Below, piece by piece: positions 45,740 through 53,682 of a stretch of 64,000 bases of DNA (the stretch's first letter is position 1; each line of letters opens with the position of its first letter). A program made the translations under genes and the position numbers. The notes beneath the pieces are model-generated. The model made no database searches and was not told the DNA's origin. It saw nothing but the letters and a program-made list of their open reading frames with translations. This DNA is from QHXN01 sp963785125. Its GTDB lineage: Bacteria; Acidobacteriota; Blastocatellia; Pyrinomonadales; Pyrinomonadaceae. The DNA lies in assembly GCA_963785125.1 (NCBI GenBank), contig CAWATU010000004.1, forward strand, positions 62,001 through 126,000, written 5' to 3'.

Positions 45740-47911
45740 TTGATAAAAACTTCAGAACGAACTCGACGGGCGCTCGCCTTCGCCTCTGGTCTGCTCTGCC
45801 TTTTGCTGGGCGCCTGCGCGGCGTCGGAGCCCGCGAAGACGCCCGCGGGCTGGCGCGCGCGCGTGACGACGCTCGCGGGCGACGGCTCGCCGGGGTCGCA
45901 GGATGGGGCGCCGCTTCAGACACGCTTTCAAGACCCGTTCGGCGTCGCGGTCGGCAAGGACGGCAGCGTCTATGCGACGGACGCGGGCGCGTCGAACTCG
46001 ATTCGCAAGCTCACGCCCGAGGGAGTTCTCTCAACGCTCGCGGGCGGCGAGTTCAACACGCCTTCGGGCCTTGCGCTCGACGGCGAAGGGAGTCTGTACG
46101 TCGCCGACACGGGCAACAACCGCGTGCGGAAGATAACGAAGGAGGGCGTCGTAACGACGCTCGCGGGCGAGGGCGAGTTCAACGCGCCCGTCGGCGTCGC
46201 CGTTGACAAGGACGGGAACGTCTACGTCGCCGACACATACAACGACCGCGTCCGCGTCATCACGAAAGAAGGGCAGGTCAGAACCGTCGCGGGCGCGGGG
46301 AGCCCGGGCCACAACGACGGCGGCGCGCTCGACGCCGCGCTCTTCGACACGCCCTGCGGCGTGGCCGTCTCGGAGACGGGAGACATCTACGTTGCCGACA
46401 CGGGCAACAACCGCCTGCGGAAGATAACGAAAGACGGTCAGGTCTCCACGCTCAACCTCTTCGACCCGCCCGCTGCGCCGCCCGGCACACAGGACACAAA
46501 CGGCGCGACCCCGACGCCCTCGCCGGGAGAGACGAACCCGCCGGCTCTCAACCTCATGCCCTTCGAGTTGTCGAAGCCCGTCGGGCTCGCCGTCACGCGC
46601 GACGGCTTTCTCTACGTGACCGAGTTGGACCGAGGCCGCGTCGTGCAGGTCGCGCCCGACGGCGCGGCGCGTGTTATCGCGGGGCGCGGCGGCCCCGGCT
46701 TCGCCGACGGCGAAGGCCGCACGGAGGCGCGCTTCAATCAGCCCGCGGGCGTGGGCCTCGCGCCCGACGGCTCGCTCGTCGTCGCCGACGGCGCGAACTA
46801 CCTGCTGCGCCGCGTCAGCCCTTTCGAGTTGAAGAAGGTTGACGAGAAGAAGGAAGGGGTCGTGGTCGCGGCCGAGCCCGATACAACTCAGACGGACGTG
46901 CTGCCGCGCATCAACGTCGAAACCCTCGGCGCACCGTTCCCGTGGCCGCTCGACCCGCAAGGGCAGTGGCACGAGATGACGGCCACGATGGGCGAGGCGC
47001 GCGGCTCGTACGACACAGACGACAGCCGCCACCACCTGCACAGCGGCGTCGATGTCTTCGGCGTCTACGGCCAGACCGTGCGCGCCGTGCGCGAAGAGAA
47101 GGTCACGAGCCCGCTCGCCAACTGGGGCTTCGGCACGCTCAACGAGGGCTTCCGTGCCGGGCTCATGACCTACGTCCACCTGCGCGTCGGACGCAGCGAG
47201 CGCGACGAGATGCTCGACCCGAACACTTTCATCCCCGTCCGCGACACGGCGGGCAAGGTCGTGCGCGTACGTCTCCGGCGCGGCACGCGCCTGCGAGTCG
47301 GGCAGGCGCTCGGCACCATCAACCGCATGTATCACGTCCACATGAACCTCGGCCCGCCCGGCGCCGAACTGAACCCGCTCGCGCTCCCCTTCAACGGCTA
47401 CGGCGACCACTTCGCGCCGCGGATCAACCGCGACGGCGTGCAACTCTTCGACGAGTCGGGCGCGCGCATGACGGAGAAGCGCGAAGGGCGCCTCGTCGTG
47501 CGCGGCCGCGTCCGCATCGTCGTGGACGCCTTCGATCAAGTGGACGGCAACCAGCCGCGCCGCCGACTTGGCCTCTATAAACTCGGCTACCAACTCTTAC
47601 AACCCGACGGGACGCCCGCGCCCGGCTTCGAGCAGCCGCGTGTTCAGATTGAGTTCGACCGGCTCCCGCCCGACCGCGAGGCGCCCAAGATCGTCTACGC
47701 CGACGAGAGCGGCATCACCGTCTACGGCAGCAACGAGACTCGTTTCCTCTACGAAGTGACGAACAACGTCCGCCACGGCCGCGCCGAGCGCGGGCTGTGG
47801 GACACGACCGCGCTCCCGCCCGGCGACTACACGCTCCGCATCCTCGCCGCAGACTTCGCCGGCAACGAAGCCACGGAGAACCGCGACGTTCTGATTACGT
47901 TGAATAGATAA
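45740..47911 (+). CDS. NHL-repeat lipoprotein with C-terminal M23-like domain
   Basis: About 723 residues. The open frame reaches 44453 but everything before 45740 is antisense shadow of the BNR gene. A TTG at 45740 opens a lipoprotein signal (ALAFASGLLCLLLGAC; lipobox LLGAC). Six NHL repeats follow (GVAVGKDGSVYATDAG, GLALDGEGSLYVADTGNNRV, GVAVDKDGNVYVADTYNDRV), residues 40-370. Then a domain with HLHSGVDVFGVYGQTVRAV and YHVHMNLGPPG, the H-x-G-x-D and H-x-H zinc motifs of M23/LytM endopeptidases. The C-terminus is Ig-like. It likely acts on or binds the cell wall. Confidence 0.8.
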   Translation: MIKTSERTRRALAFASGLLCLLLGACAASEPAKTPAGWRARVTTLAGDGSPGSQDGAPLQTRFQDPFGVAVGKDGSVYATDAGASNSIRKLTPEGVLSTLAGGEFNTPSGLALDGEGSLYVADTGNNRVRKITKEGVVTTLAGEGEFNAPVGVAVDKDGNVYVADTYNDRVRVITKEGQVRTVAGAGSPGHNDGGALDAALFDTPCGVAVSETGDIYVADTGNNRLRKITKDGQVSTLNLFDPPAAPPGTQDTNGATPTPSPGETNPPALNLMPFELSKPVGLAVTRDGFLYVTELDRGRVVQVAPDGAARVIAGRGGPGFADGEGRTEARFNQPAGVGLAPDGSLVVADGANYLLRRVSPFELKKVDEKKEGVVVAAEPDTTQTDVLPRINVETLGAPFPWPLDPQGQWHEMTATMGEARGSYDTDDSRHHLHSGVDVFGVYGQTVRAVREEKVTSPLANWGFGTLNEGFRAGLMTYVHLRVGRSERDEMLDPNTFIPVRDTAGKVVRVRLRRGTRLRVGQALGTINRMYHVHMNLGPPGAELNPLALPFNGYGDHFAPRINRDGVQLFDESGARMTEKREGRLVVRGRVRIVVDAFDQVDGNQPRRRLGLYKLGYQLLQPDGTPAPGFEQPRVQIEFDRLPPDREAPKIVYADESGITVYGSNETRFLYEVTNNVRHGRAERGLWDTTALPPGDYTLRILAADFAGNEATENRDVLITLNR

Positions 47912-47930
47912 GAGAGGGCGTCTGCTCGTT

Positions 47931-48362
47931 CTACTTGTGGCCGGTGCTGCCGAAGCCGCCCGCGCCGCGCTCGGTCTCTTCGAGTTCTTCGGCCCAGACG
48001 GGCTCCGGGGTCGCGATGGCCTCGACGACGAGTTGCGCGATGCGCGCGCCGGGCTCGACCTCGAACGGCTCGCGACCGTGATTGACGAGCGCACAGAGAA
48101 TCTCGCCGCGGTAGTCTGAATCGATGACTCCGGCCAGCACGTCTATCCCCTGGCGAACGGCGAGCCCAGAGCGCGGCGCGACGCGGCCGTAGAACCCTCT
48201 GGGCACGGCCACCGCGAGACCCGTCCGGACAGGCGCGCGCCCGCCCGGCTCAATCGTCACGCGCTCGACCGCGTAGAGGTCCAGACCCGCTGCGCCCGCG
48301 CTCCCGCGCGTCGGCAGCCTCGCCTCCGGGTGGAGCCGCTTGAAGTGTAGATGCTCGAACAT
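47931..48362 (-). CDS. dut: dUTP diphosphatase
   Basis: 143 residues from the ATG at 48362. All five dUTPase motifs are visible: AGLDLYA, APRSGLA, GVIDSDYRGEI, ARIAQLVV and RGAGGFGSTG. It hydrolyses dUTP to dUMP and keeps uracil out of DNA. The open frame upstream to 49076 is antisense-like shadow. It is the last gene of the operon lon-like, moaD-moaE, 89-residue membrane protein, dut. Confidence 0.96.
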   Translation of the reverse strand: MFEHLHFKRLHPEARLPTRGSAGAAGLDLYAVERVTIEPGGRAPVRTGLAVAVPRGFYGRVAPRSGLAVRQGIDVLAGVIDSDYRGEILCALVNHGREPFEVEPGARIAQLVVEAIATPEPVWAEELEETERGAGGFGSTGHK

Positions 48363-48382
48363 GAGAGACGGCGCGTGCGGGC

Positions 48383-48652
48383 TCAATGGTGCGCCCGGCC
48401 GGGCCCGCGCCCCTGTATGATGTTGCGCACCCTCCCGCCCACGAACTGCCCCAGAACGAACGCGCCAATCATGACGGGGAAACTTATCAACTTGAAGCCC
48501 ACCCCCAAGAAGATTCTTAAAGCGATGCCCAGCAGCACCGGCAGGAGCAAGGCCAGAAACCACTGGCGCGAATGCTTCCGCACGCTCGCGCGCCAGTAGC
48601 CGAACGGCAGGTTGATGAGTAAGACGAGGAGTGCGACCGTCCAGAGGTTCAT
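48383..48652 (-). CDS. Small membrane protein, 89 residues
   Basis: Three hydrophobic segments (WTVALLVLLINLPFGYW, QWFLALLLPVLLGIALRI, FPVMIGAFVLGQFVGGRV). No family recognised. The start overlaps the stop of moaD-moaE by 4 bases (ATGA), so it is translationally coupled, and dut follows after 20 bases. Confidence 0.78.
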   Translation of the reverse strand: MNLWTVALLVLLINLPFGYWRASVRKHSRQWFLALLLPVLLGIALRIFLGVGFKLISFPVMIGAFVLGQFVGGRVRNIIQGRGPGRAHH

Positions 48653-49428
48653 GCGTGTTCTGACTCAATCCCCCCTGTAGATTCTTTCGGCGCGAACTCA
48701 CCTTCGACCCAGACTTCGCCGTCCTCGAAGAACTCTTTCTTCCAGATGGGGACGGTGCGTTTGAGTTCGCGGATGGCCCACTCGCAGGCTTCGAAGGCGG
48801 CGCGGCGGTGCGGGGCGCTGACAGAGATGACGACGGAGGTCTCGCCGATCTCGGTGCGGCCGGTGCGGTGGACGATGCCGATGTGCGCGATGTCGAAACG
48901 ACGGTGCGCTTCTTCACCGAGGCGTTGCATCTCGGCGAGCGCCATCGGGGCATAGGCTTCATAGACGAGGTGGAGCGTGCGGCGCCCGCGCGTCCACTCG
49001 CGCGCGTAGCCGTCGAGCGTGACGGTCGCGCCGCAGCGGGAGGGTACGACGCGGCGCGCAACGGCGCCCACATCAATCGGCTCGGTCGTCAGCTCGAAGA
49101 AGTCTTCGGCGTCGTCCGCCTTTGGGGGCTCGCCGTCGCCGCCGCTCACTGGCGGGAAGAGCGCGAGTTCGTCGCCGTCCTCCAACTCCACGTCGAGGTC
49201 GCGCGCGTACCCCTGGTTGACGGCGACGAGGAGCGAAGAGCCAAAGCGGACGAGGTCTGGATACTCTTCGAGTACGCGCGCAAAGGCAGAGCGCGCCGTC
49301 GCGCCCGGGGCGAGCGTCAAAAGGGCCTCGTCGGCCGCGGCCTCGCGCGCCGCGCCGAAGAAGAGAACGCGCACGCGCACCTCGCGCGACTCCGCGGCCT
49401 CGCTCAGCCTGTCCGTTTCCTGCGTCAT
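48649..49428 (-). CDS. Molybdopterin synthase, MoaD-MoaE fusion
   Basis: 259 residues. Residues 16-97 are a MoaD-like ubiquitin fold (VRVRVLFFGAAREA ... LALFPPVSGG); residues 108-250 are MoaE (VARRVVPSRCGATVTLDGYA ... VISVSAPHRRAAFEACEWAI, PIWKKEFFEDGEVWVEGE). The enzyme puts two sulfurs on precursor Z to make molybdopterin. The Gly-Gly that carries the thiocarboxylate (96-97) is internal (SGGDGEPP), so cleavage after it is needed, as known for other MoaD-MoaE fusions. No other mo- genes are here. Confidence 0.92.
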   Translation of the reverse strand: MTQETDRLSEAAESREVRVRVLFFGAAREAAADEALLTLAPGATARSAFARVLEEYPDLVRFGSSLLVAVNQGYARDLDVELEDGDELALFPPVSGGDGEPPKADDAEDFFELTTEPIDVGAVARRVVPSRCGATVTLDGYAREWTRGRRTLHLVYEAYAPMALAEMQRLGEEAHRRFDIAHIGIVHRTGRTEIGETSVVISVSAPHRRAAFEACEWAIRELKRTVPIWKKEFFEDGEVWVEGEFAPKESTGGIESEHA

Positions 49429-50129
49429 TCTTCGAGGTCGATCTTCTTGCCGGCGTGGCCGTTGCCACGCGCCAGCTCGTGCGTGCGCGCGCGCTCCTCG
49501 TAGGCGGTGACGGCCTGCGCGAGCATCGTGTGGAGGCGGCGCAGACGCTCGGAGGTCGAGCGCGTCTCAAGCAGGCGCTGCTTCGTCTCGGCGTCCATCT
49601 CGACGACGGCCGCGACGAGGAAGGAGAGGCGCTCGGGGTCGTCCTGCGGGAGTTCGGGGAGCGCGCCGCGCTCCTCGTTGGCGGTGCGCATCGCGCGCGC
49701 GATGCGCATGAACAGCTCGGCCACCTCTTCGGCCCGGCGCGCGACGACGCTCGCGTCCTCCTCCTCGTCCTCGAAGAACTCGACGCGCGCGACGAGGTAC
49801 GGGTCGCCGCGCTCGACGTACTCCTCGACGCGGTAGCGCGCCGCCCCGACCGTCAGGATGTTCGAGCGGCCGTCGGGCAGCGGCTGCACCTCGACGACCT
49901 CGGTCGCGCAGCCGACGTGCCCCACGGGCGGGCGGTCTTCTGAGACTGCGTCGGAGACGAAGTAAGAGAGGCCGAAGAGGTTGTTCGCGGCGCGCACGTC
50001 GGCCAACATGCGGCGGTAGCGCTCCTCGAAGATGTGGAGCGGCAGCGGCACGCCGGGAAAGAGCACGAGCGGCAGCGGGAAGATCGGCAACTCCCGCACG
50101 CCGCGCACCTTGTCGAGGGCTTCAGACAT
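49425..50129 (-). CDS. LON substrate-binding domain protein
   Basis: 234 residues, equal to the N-terminal domain of Lon protease alone: VRELPIFPLPLVLFPGVPLP, HIFEERYRRMLADVRAANN, FGLSYFVSDA and a helical C-terminal half. No ATPase or protease part. Such stand-alone proteins bind substrates, role unknown. Its stop overlaps the moaD-moaE start by 4 bases. Confidence 0.9.
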   Translation of the reverse strand: MSEALDKVRGVRELPIFPLPLVLFPGVPLPLHIFEERYRRMLADVRAANNLFGLSYFVSDAVSEDRPPVGHVGCATEVVEVQPLPDGRSNILTVGAARYRVEEYVERGDPYLVARVEFFEDEEEDASVVARRAEEVAELFMRIARAMRTANEERGALPELPQDDPERLSFLVAAVVEMDAETKQRLLETRSTSERLRRLHTMLAQAVTAYEERARTHELARGNGHAGKKIDLEE

Positions 50130-50135
50130 AAAAGT

Positions 50136-50212
50136 CGTGAACCGTGAACCGTAAACCGTGACAAGTAAGAACAGGCTTTAATCCTGTCACGGTTTACGGT
50201 TCACGGTTCACG
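50136..50212. repeat. Heptamer-phased perfect hairpin (28-bp stem)
   Basis: Arms 50136-50163 and 50185-50212 are perfect inverted copies, exactly four heptamers of type CGTGAAC. A smaller hairpin (ACAGG/CCTGT) sits in the centre. A degenerate half copy continues to about 50236. It lies between tandem minus-strand genes and uses nearly the same word as 5956-6039, 44 kb away. Confidence 0.9.
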
Positions 50213-50236
50213 CTCCTTTCACGGTTTACGCGCCCG

Positions 50237-51607
50237 TCACTTGTCACTCGTCACTGCGGTCGTGGCGCTCCGCTCCAGCGCGCCGAGGGCCGCGGGGGAG
50301 GGGGCCGGCTCCCTCTCGTCGGGCCGCGCGCGCGGCTCGACCTTCTGTTCGATGAGTTCGAGTATCTGCTCGGGCGGCTCGTCGCCGAGGGCGCGGCGCT
50401 TGGCTTCGAGCACCAGCTCGGCCATCTCTCGCGCGCGGTCGCGGTAGCGGTTGTCGCGCGCGATGAGGTCTTCGACGATGCGGCGCTCGCGGTGCGCACG
50501 CGAGGTGTCGGCGTCGAGCCCCGCGGCGACGGCGTACTCGACGGGCACGCTCTGATTCTTGAGCATGACGTGGAGCGCGCCCGTCGCGGCCGACGCCTCG
50601 TCGCGCATCTTGCGCATGTCGAGGAGCGAGTTCTTGAAGCCGAGATGTCCGCGCAGGTTGATCTCGACGATGGGCGCGGGGGCGCCCGACTCGGGGTCGT
50701 GCGGGCGCGCCTCGCGCTTGACCGTGTCCGCGACGCGCTCGTGCACGGCGTCGGGGTCTTCGGCGCCGGAGACATCGACGGTCAGACGTTGGAAGGGTCG
50801 CTGGACGTAGTCGTCGATGAAGGTCGCTTTGACCGCGCGGTCGTCGTCCACTTCGACGAGATAGAGGCCGCGCTCCTCGCGGTACTCGTCGATGGAGCAG
50901 GCTTCGAGCGAGCCGGGGTTGAAGGCCCAGTTGTCAATCTCAAACTTCTTGTGCGTGTGGCCGAGCGCAACGTAATCGACGAGCGTGCGCAGTTCCTTCA
51001 ACTTCTCGACCGAGAGCGCGGGGATGGGGCGGTTGAGCTGCCCCTCAACGTCTGTGTGCAGCAGAAGGATGTGGAAGAGCCCTTCGCCGCGCGCGGCGCG
51101 CAGAGACTCGGCGAGCATCGGCATCGCGGCGTTGGCCGAGGTGCCGTACCAGTGCGTGCCGTAGATGCGCGCGCCCTTGATGTCTATGTAAGAGCCCGTG
51201 TGCGACTCCTCGTCCCACGGCACCATCTGCCAGGGCAGAGCGTTCTCCTCAGTCTCCTCGCGGCGCGCGGGCTCAAGGAGGATGAAGAAGCCCGCCTGCG
51301 AGAAGGAGCGCATCCAACTGTAGTCGGAGACGGCGTCGCGTCGGTCGTGGTTGCCCTCGATGGCGACGACGGGGATGCGGTGGTCTCTGAGTATCTGGAG
51401 GCCCGCGAGCGCGTGGTTCATCGTCTGCGGGTCGATGTTGCGGCGGTCGAAGAAGTCGCCCGCGATGAGGACGAAGTCCACTTCGTTAGGTATCGCGTGA
51501 TGCTCAATCACGTCGTACCAGCTCCGAAAGAAGTCCTTCGTCCGCTCTTCGAGGTTGTACCGCCGGCACCCGAGGTGCACGTCCGACATGTGTAAAAACT
51601 TAATCAT
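50237..51607 (-). CDS. sbcD: SbcD/Mre11-type DNA exonuclease
   Basis: 456 residues. The calcineurin-like metallophosphoesterase motifs are all present: MSDVHLG (7-13), AGDFFDRR, GNHDRR, LLLHTD and GHTHKK. A capping domain and a Glu/Arg-rich C-terminal tail follow. It would cut DNA ends or hairpins with SbcC, whose gene is not in the window. A hairpin nuclease in a genome full of long inverted repeats is worth noting, though every bacterium with SbcCD has one. Confidence 0.9.
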   Translation of the reverse strand: MIKFLHMSDVHLGCRRYNLEERTKDFFRSWYDVIEHHAIPNEVDFVLIAGDFFDRRNIDPQTMNHALAGLQILRDHRIPVVAIEGNHDRRDAVSDYSWMRSFSQAGFFILLEPARREETEENALPWQMVPWDEESHTGSYIDIKGARIYGTHWYGTSANAAMPMLAESLRAARGEGLFHILLLHTDVEGQLNRPIPALSVEKLKELRTLVDYVALGHTHKKFEIDNWAFNPGSLEACSIDEYREERGLYLVEVDDDRAVKATFIDDYVQRPFQRLTVDVSGAEDPDAVHERVADTVKREARPHDPESGAPAPIVEINLRGHLGFKNSLLDMRKMRDEASAATGALHVMLKNQSVPVEYAVAAGLDADTSRAHRERRIVEDLIARDNRYRDRAREMAELVLEAKRRALGDEPPEQILELIEQKVEPRARPDEREPAPSPAALGALERSATTAVTSDK

Positions 51608-51680
51608 CCTATACGACTCTGGCCTGACTGTTTACCGATAAGGGCAGCTCTTAAACGTCACTGTTGTAGGGCACATTATA

Positions 51681-51711
51681 CAGTAGGCGGTAAGCAGATG
51701 GCAGCGGGCAG
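51681..51711. repeat. GCAGTAG-type heptamer run
   Basis: Units CAGTAGG, CGGTAAG, CAGATGG, CAGCGGG: same word family as 21408-21525 and 28046-28145. Its complement (TACTGCCCGCT) appears at 52128-52138, so the two runs frame the 21-bp array like the arms of a hairpin. Confidence 0.7.
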
Positions 51712-51721
51712 TTCGAGGCCG

Positions 51722-52118
51722 AAAGTTGAGACTCTGAGACGAAAATTTGGCTCTCCGTGACGGAACTTTTCGTCTCGGAGACGGAACGTCGGGTCTCTCA
51801 GACGGAATCTTCACTCTCCGAGAAGGAAAGTCGGGTCTCCGAGAGTCAACTTTGGGTTTCGGAGACGGAAATTTTCGTCTCAGAGAGTGAACGTTGACTC
51901 TCCGAGAAGGAAAATTGGGCCTCCGAGACGCAACGTTGACTCTCCGAGATGGAAAGTCGGGTCTCCGGGAGTGGAAATTCAGTCTCGGAGAGTCAAAATT
52001 GACTCTCCGAGACTGAATTTTGACTCTCGGAGAGTCAACGTTCACTCTCTGAGACGAAAATTTGGGGCTCGGAGGCGGAACGACGGGCCTTCAAGGCGGA
52101 AAGTCGGGTCTCCGGGCT
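51722..52118. repeat. 21-bp-period minisatellite with self-complementary units
   Basis: About 19 units of 21 bases, each three heptamers such as CTCTCCG, AGACGGA, AAGTCGG. The core CTCTCCGAGAG is itself palindromic, so units pair with each other; the best case is a perfect 22-bp stem, 51975-51996 with 51999-52020. Frames are open on both strands and give seven-residue repeats (such as DSPRLNF, DFPSRRV) without ribosome binding sites. Coding is doubtful. It fills the gap between sbcD and the gene remnant. Confidence 0.9.
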
Positions 52119-52126
52119 CAAACCCC

Positions 52127-52255
52127 CTACTGCCCGCTCCCCGGCGCGGGCTCTTTGAACAGCTTCTCGACCATGTCGCCGAGGCGGGAGAGTGCGGCCG
52201 GGCTGACGCCGATGCTGATGAAGCGGACGGCGCCCCGACTCTCATATTCTTCACC
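52127..52255 (-). pseudogene. Possible gene-end remnant with coding-like composition
   Basis: On the minus strand one frame reads RGAVRFISIGVSPAALSRLG, then DMVEKLFKEPAPGSGQ and a TAG stop at 52127, with very high GC at third codon positions, as expected for real coding sequence. There is no start codon in frame with a ribosome binding site; the GGAGGTG-ATG at 52245 opens a different frame of low quality. It may be the 3' end of a gene broken by repeat insertion. Family unknown. Confidence 0.4.
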
Positions 52256-52287
52256 TCCGTCGTCAAGACTAAGTGGCGGATAGGGCG

Positions 52288-53478
52288 TCAGGTCAGAACC
52301 ACCCGCGGTAGCGGGTGGTTCTGACCAACTTCCGCGGCCCCGGCAGCGGCCTCTGAGACGAGGATGGCGGGGCGCTTGCCCGTCTCGCGCTCGTAGCCTT
52401 CGGAGAGGGCGCGCTCGAAATCTTCCAGCGCCGCGCGGCGGACGAGGCTGACGGTCGAGCCGCCGAAGCCGCCGCCGGTCATGCGCGCGCCGAGGACGCC
52501 GTCGAGGCCACGCGCCAACTCGACCAGCACGTCCAGCTCCGGGCTGCTCACCTCGTAGTCGTCGCGCAGGGAGTAGTGTGACTCGTACATGAGCCGCCCC
52601 ATCTCTGCGAGGTCGTCGGCACGCAGTGCGCGCGCGGCCGAGAGCGTGCGCTCGTTCTCGGTGACGATGTGGCGGCAGCGGCGGCGGATGGGGTCGGGAA
52701 GGACGTGGGAGTATTGTTGAAAGTCGGCGACACTCACGTCGCGCAGTTGTGTGATGCCGGGCAGATGCTCTTGCAGCAACTCGACGCCGCGGGCGCACTC
52801 GGCGCGACGGACGTTGTACTCCGAGGACGAAAGCTCGTGCTTGACGCGCGTGTCGGCGACGACGAAGGCGGCCGAGCGAGTGTCGAGCGGGACGGGCTCG
52901 GCCTCAAGACTGCGACAGTCGATGAGGAGCGCGTGCCGCTCGCGTGCGAGCGCGGCGACGAACTGATCCATGATGCCGCAGAGCGTGCCGACGTACGTGT
53001 GCTCGGCCTGCTGCCCCGCGAGCGCGAGCGTCACGCCGTCAATCTCCTGCCCCGAAACGCGCACGAGCGCGAGCCCGACGGAGATTTCGAGAGCCGCCGA
53101 AGAGGATAAGCCCGCACCGGCCGGCACGTCCGAGTCGATGAGCAGGTCTGCGCCCGAGAGCTTTATGCCGCGCGACTCAAGCGCCTGCGCGACGCCTTCG
53201 ACGTAGTCGAGCCAGACGCCGCGGCGCGGTGGGTTGGGGTGGTCGAGGTCGAAGCTCAACTCCTCTTCGAGTCCGACGGAGTAGGCACGGACGGTGCGGT
53301 CTGCGCGCGGCGCGGCGGCGACGACCGTCTCGCGCTCGATGGCCATCGGAAGCACGAAGCCGCCGTTATAGTCGGTGTGTTCGCCGATGAGGTTGACGCG
53401 CCCCGGCGCGCGGAAGATGCGCGCCGGGCGCCCGTAACGCTCTCGGAAGGCTTTGCCGACCGCCTCGCGCTCCAACAT
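52288..53478 (-). CDS. galK: Galactokinase
   Basis: 396 residues. GalK phosphorylates D-galactose at C1 (Leloir pathway). GHMP-kinase motifs: the galactokinase signature GRVNLIGEHTDYNGG (near 26-40), the ATP loop PAGAGLSSSAALEIS (near 120-134) and GARMTGGGFGGSTVSL (near 335-350). The natural end of the family is close to SEAAAGAAEV; the extra tail (QNHPLPRVVLT) is encoded by the hairpin at 52291-52326 and looks acquired. Divergent from kduD. Confidence 0.95.
   Translation of the reverse strand: MLEREAVGKAFRERYGRPARIFRAPGRVNLIGEHTDYNGGFVLPMAIERETVVAAAPRADRTVRAYSVGLEEELSFDLDHPNPPRRGVWLDYVEGVAQALESRGIKLSGADLLIDSDVPAGAGLSSSAALEISVGLALVRVSGQEIDGVTLALAGQQAEHTYVGTLCGIMDQFVAALARERHALLIDCRSLEAEPVPLDTRSAAFVVADTRVKHELSSSEYNVRRAECARGVELLQEHLPGITQLRDVSVADFQQYSHVLPDPIRRRCRHIVTENERTLSAARALRADDLAEMGRLMYESHYSLRDDYEVSSPELDVLVELARGLDGVLGARMTGGGFGGSTVSLVRRAALEDFERALSEGYERETGKRPAILVSEAAAGAAEVGQNHPLPRVVLT
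52291..52326. terminator. Perfect 16-bp-stem palindrome at the galK end
   Basis: GGTCAGAACCACCCGC and GCGGGTGGTTCTGACC pair perfectly around GGTA. It overlaps the last ten codons and stop of galK. It is not heptamer-phased, so it is a different kind of element, possibly a dispersed palindromic repeat, which may also act as terminator. Confidence 0.85.
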
Positions 53479-53682
53479 CGGCTCTCGTCCTCTTCGTCAG
53501 GTGAAGGTGTTCGCTCGGGGTTGGATTCTACCACCGTCGCGCCCCTTGCGACGCGGGGCGTGGTTCTATTTGCGGTCGGGCCGATAAAATATTAGAGTCC
53601 GTGGAAAATCCTCCGGCGAGTTCGGGCTTGAAGTGTGAGGGGTCGGGCTTCTCACTCGCGCGGGACTTTCGGGGTGGCGTTG

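Noticed and set aside
51722..52118. CRISPR array
   Set aside because: Units are contiguous with no unique spacers, and no cas genes are nearby.
51632..52324. Two repeat proteins (one per strand) over the 21-bp array
   Set aside because: Both frames are open simply because a 21-base period keeps stops out; no ribosome binding site, and composition does not favour either strand. Listed as a repeat.
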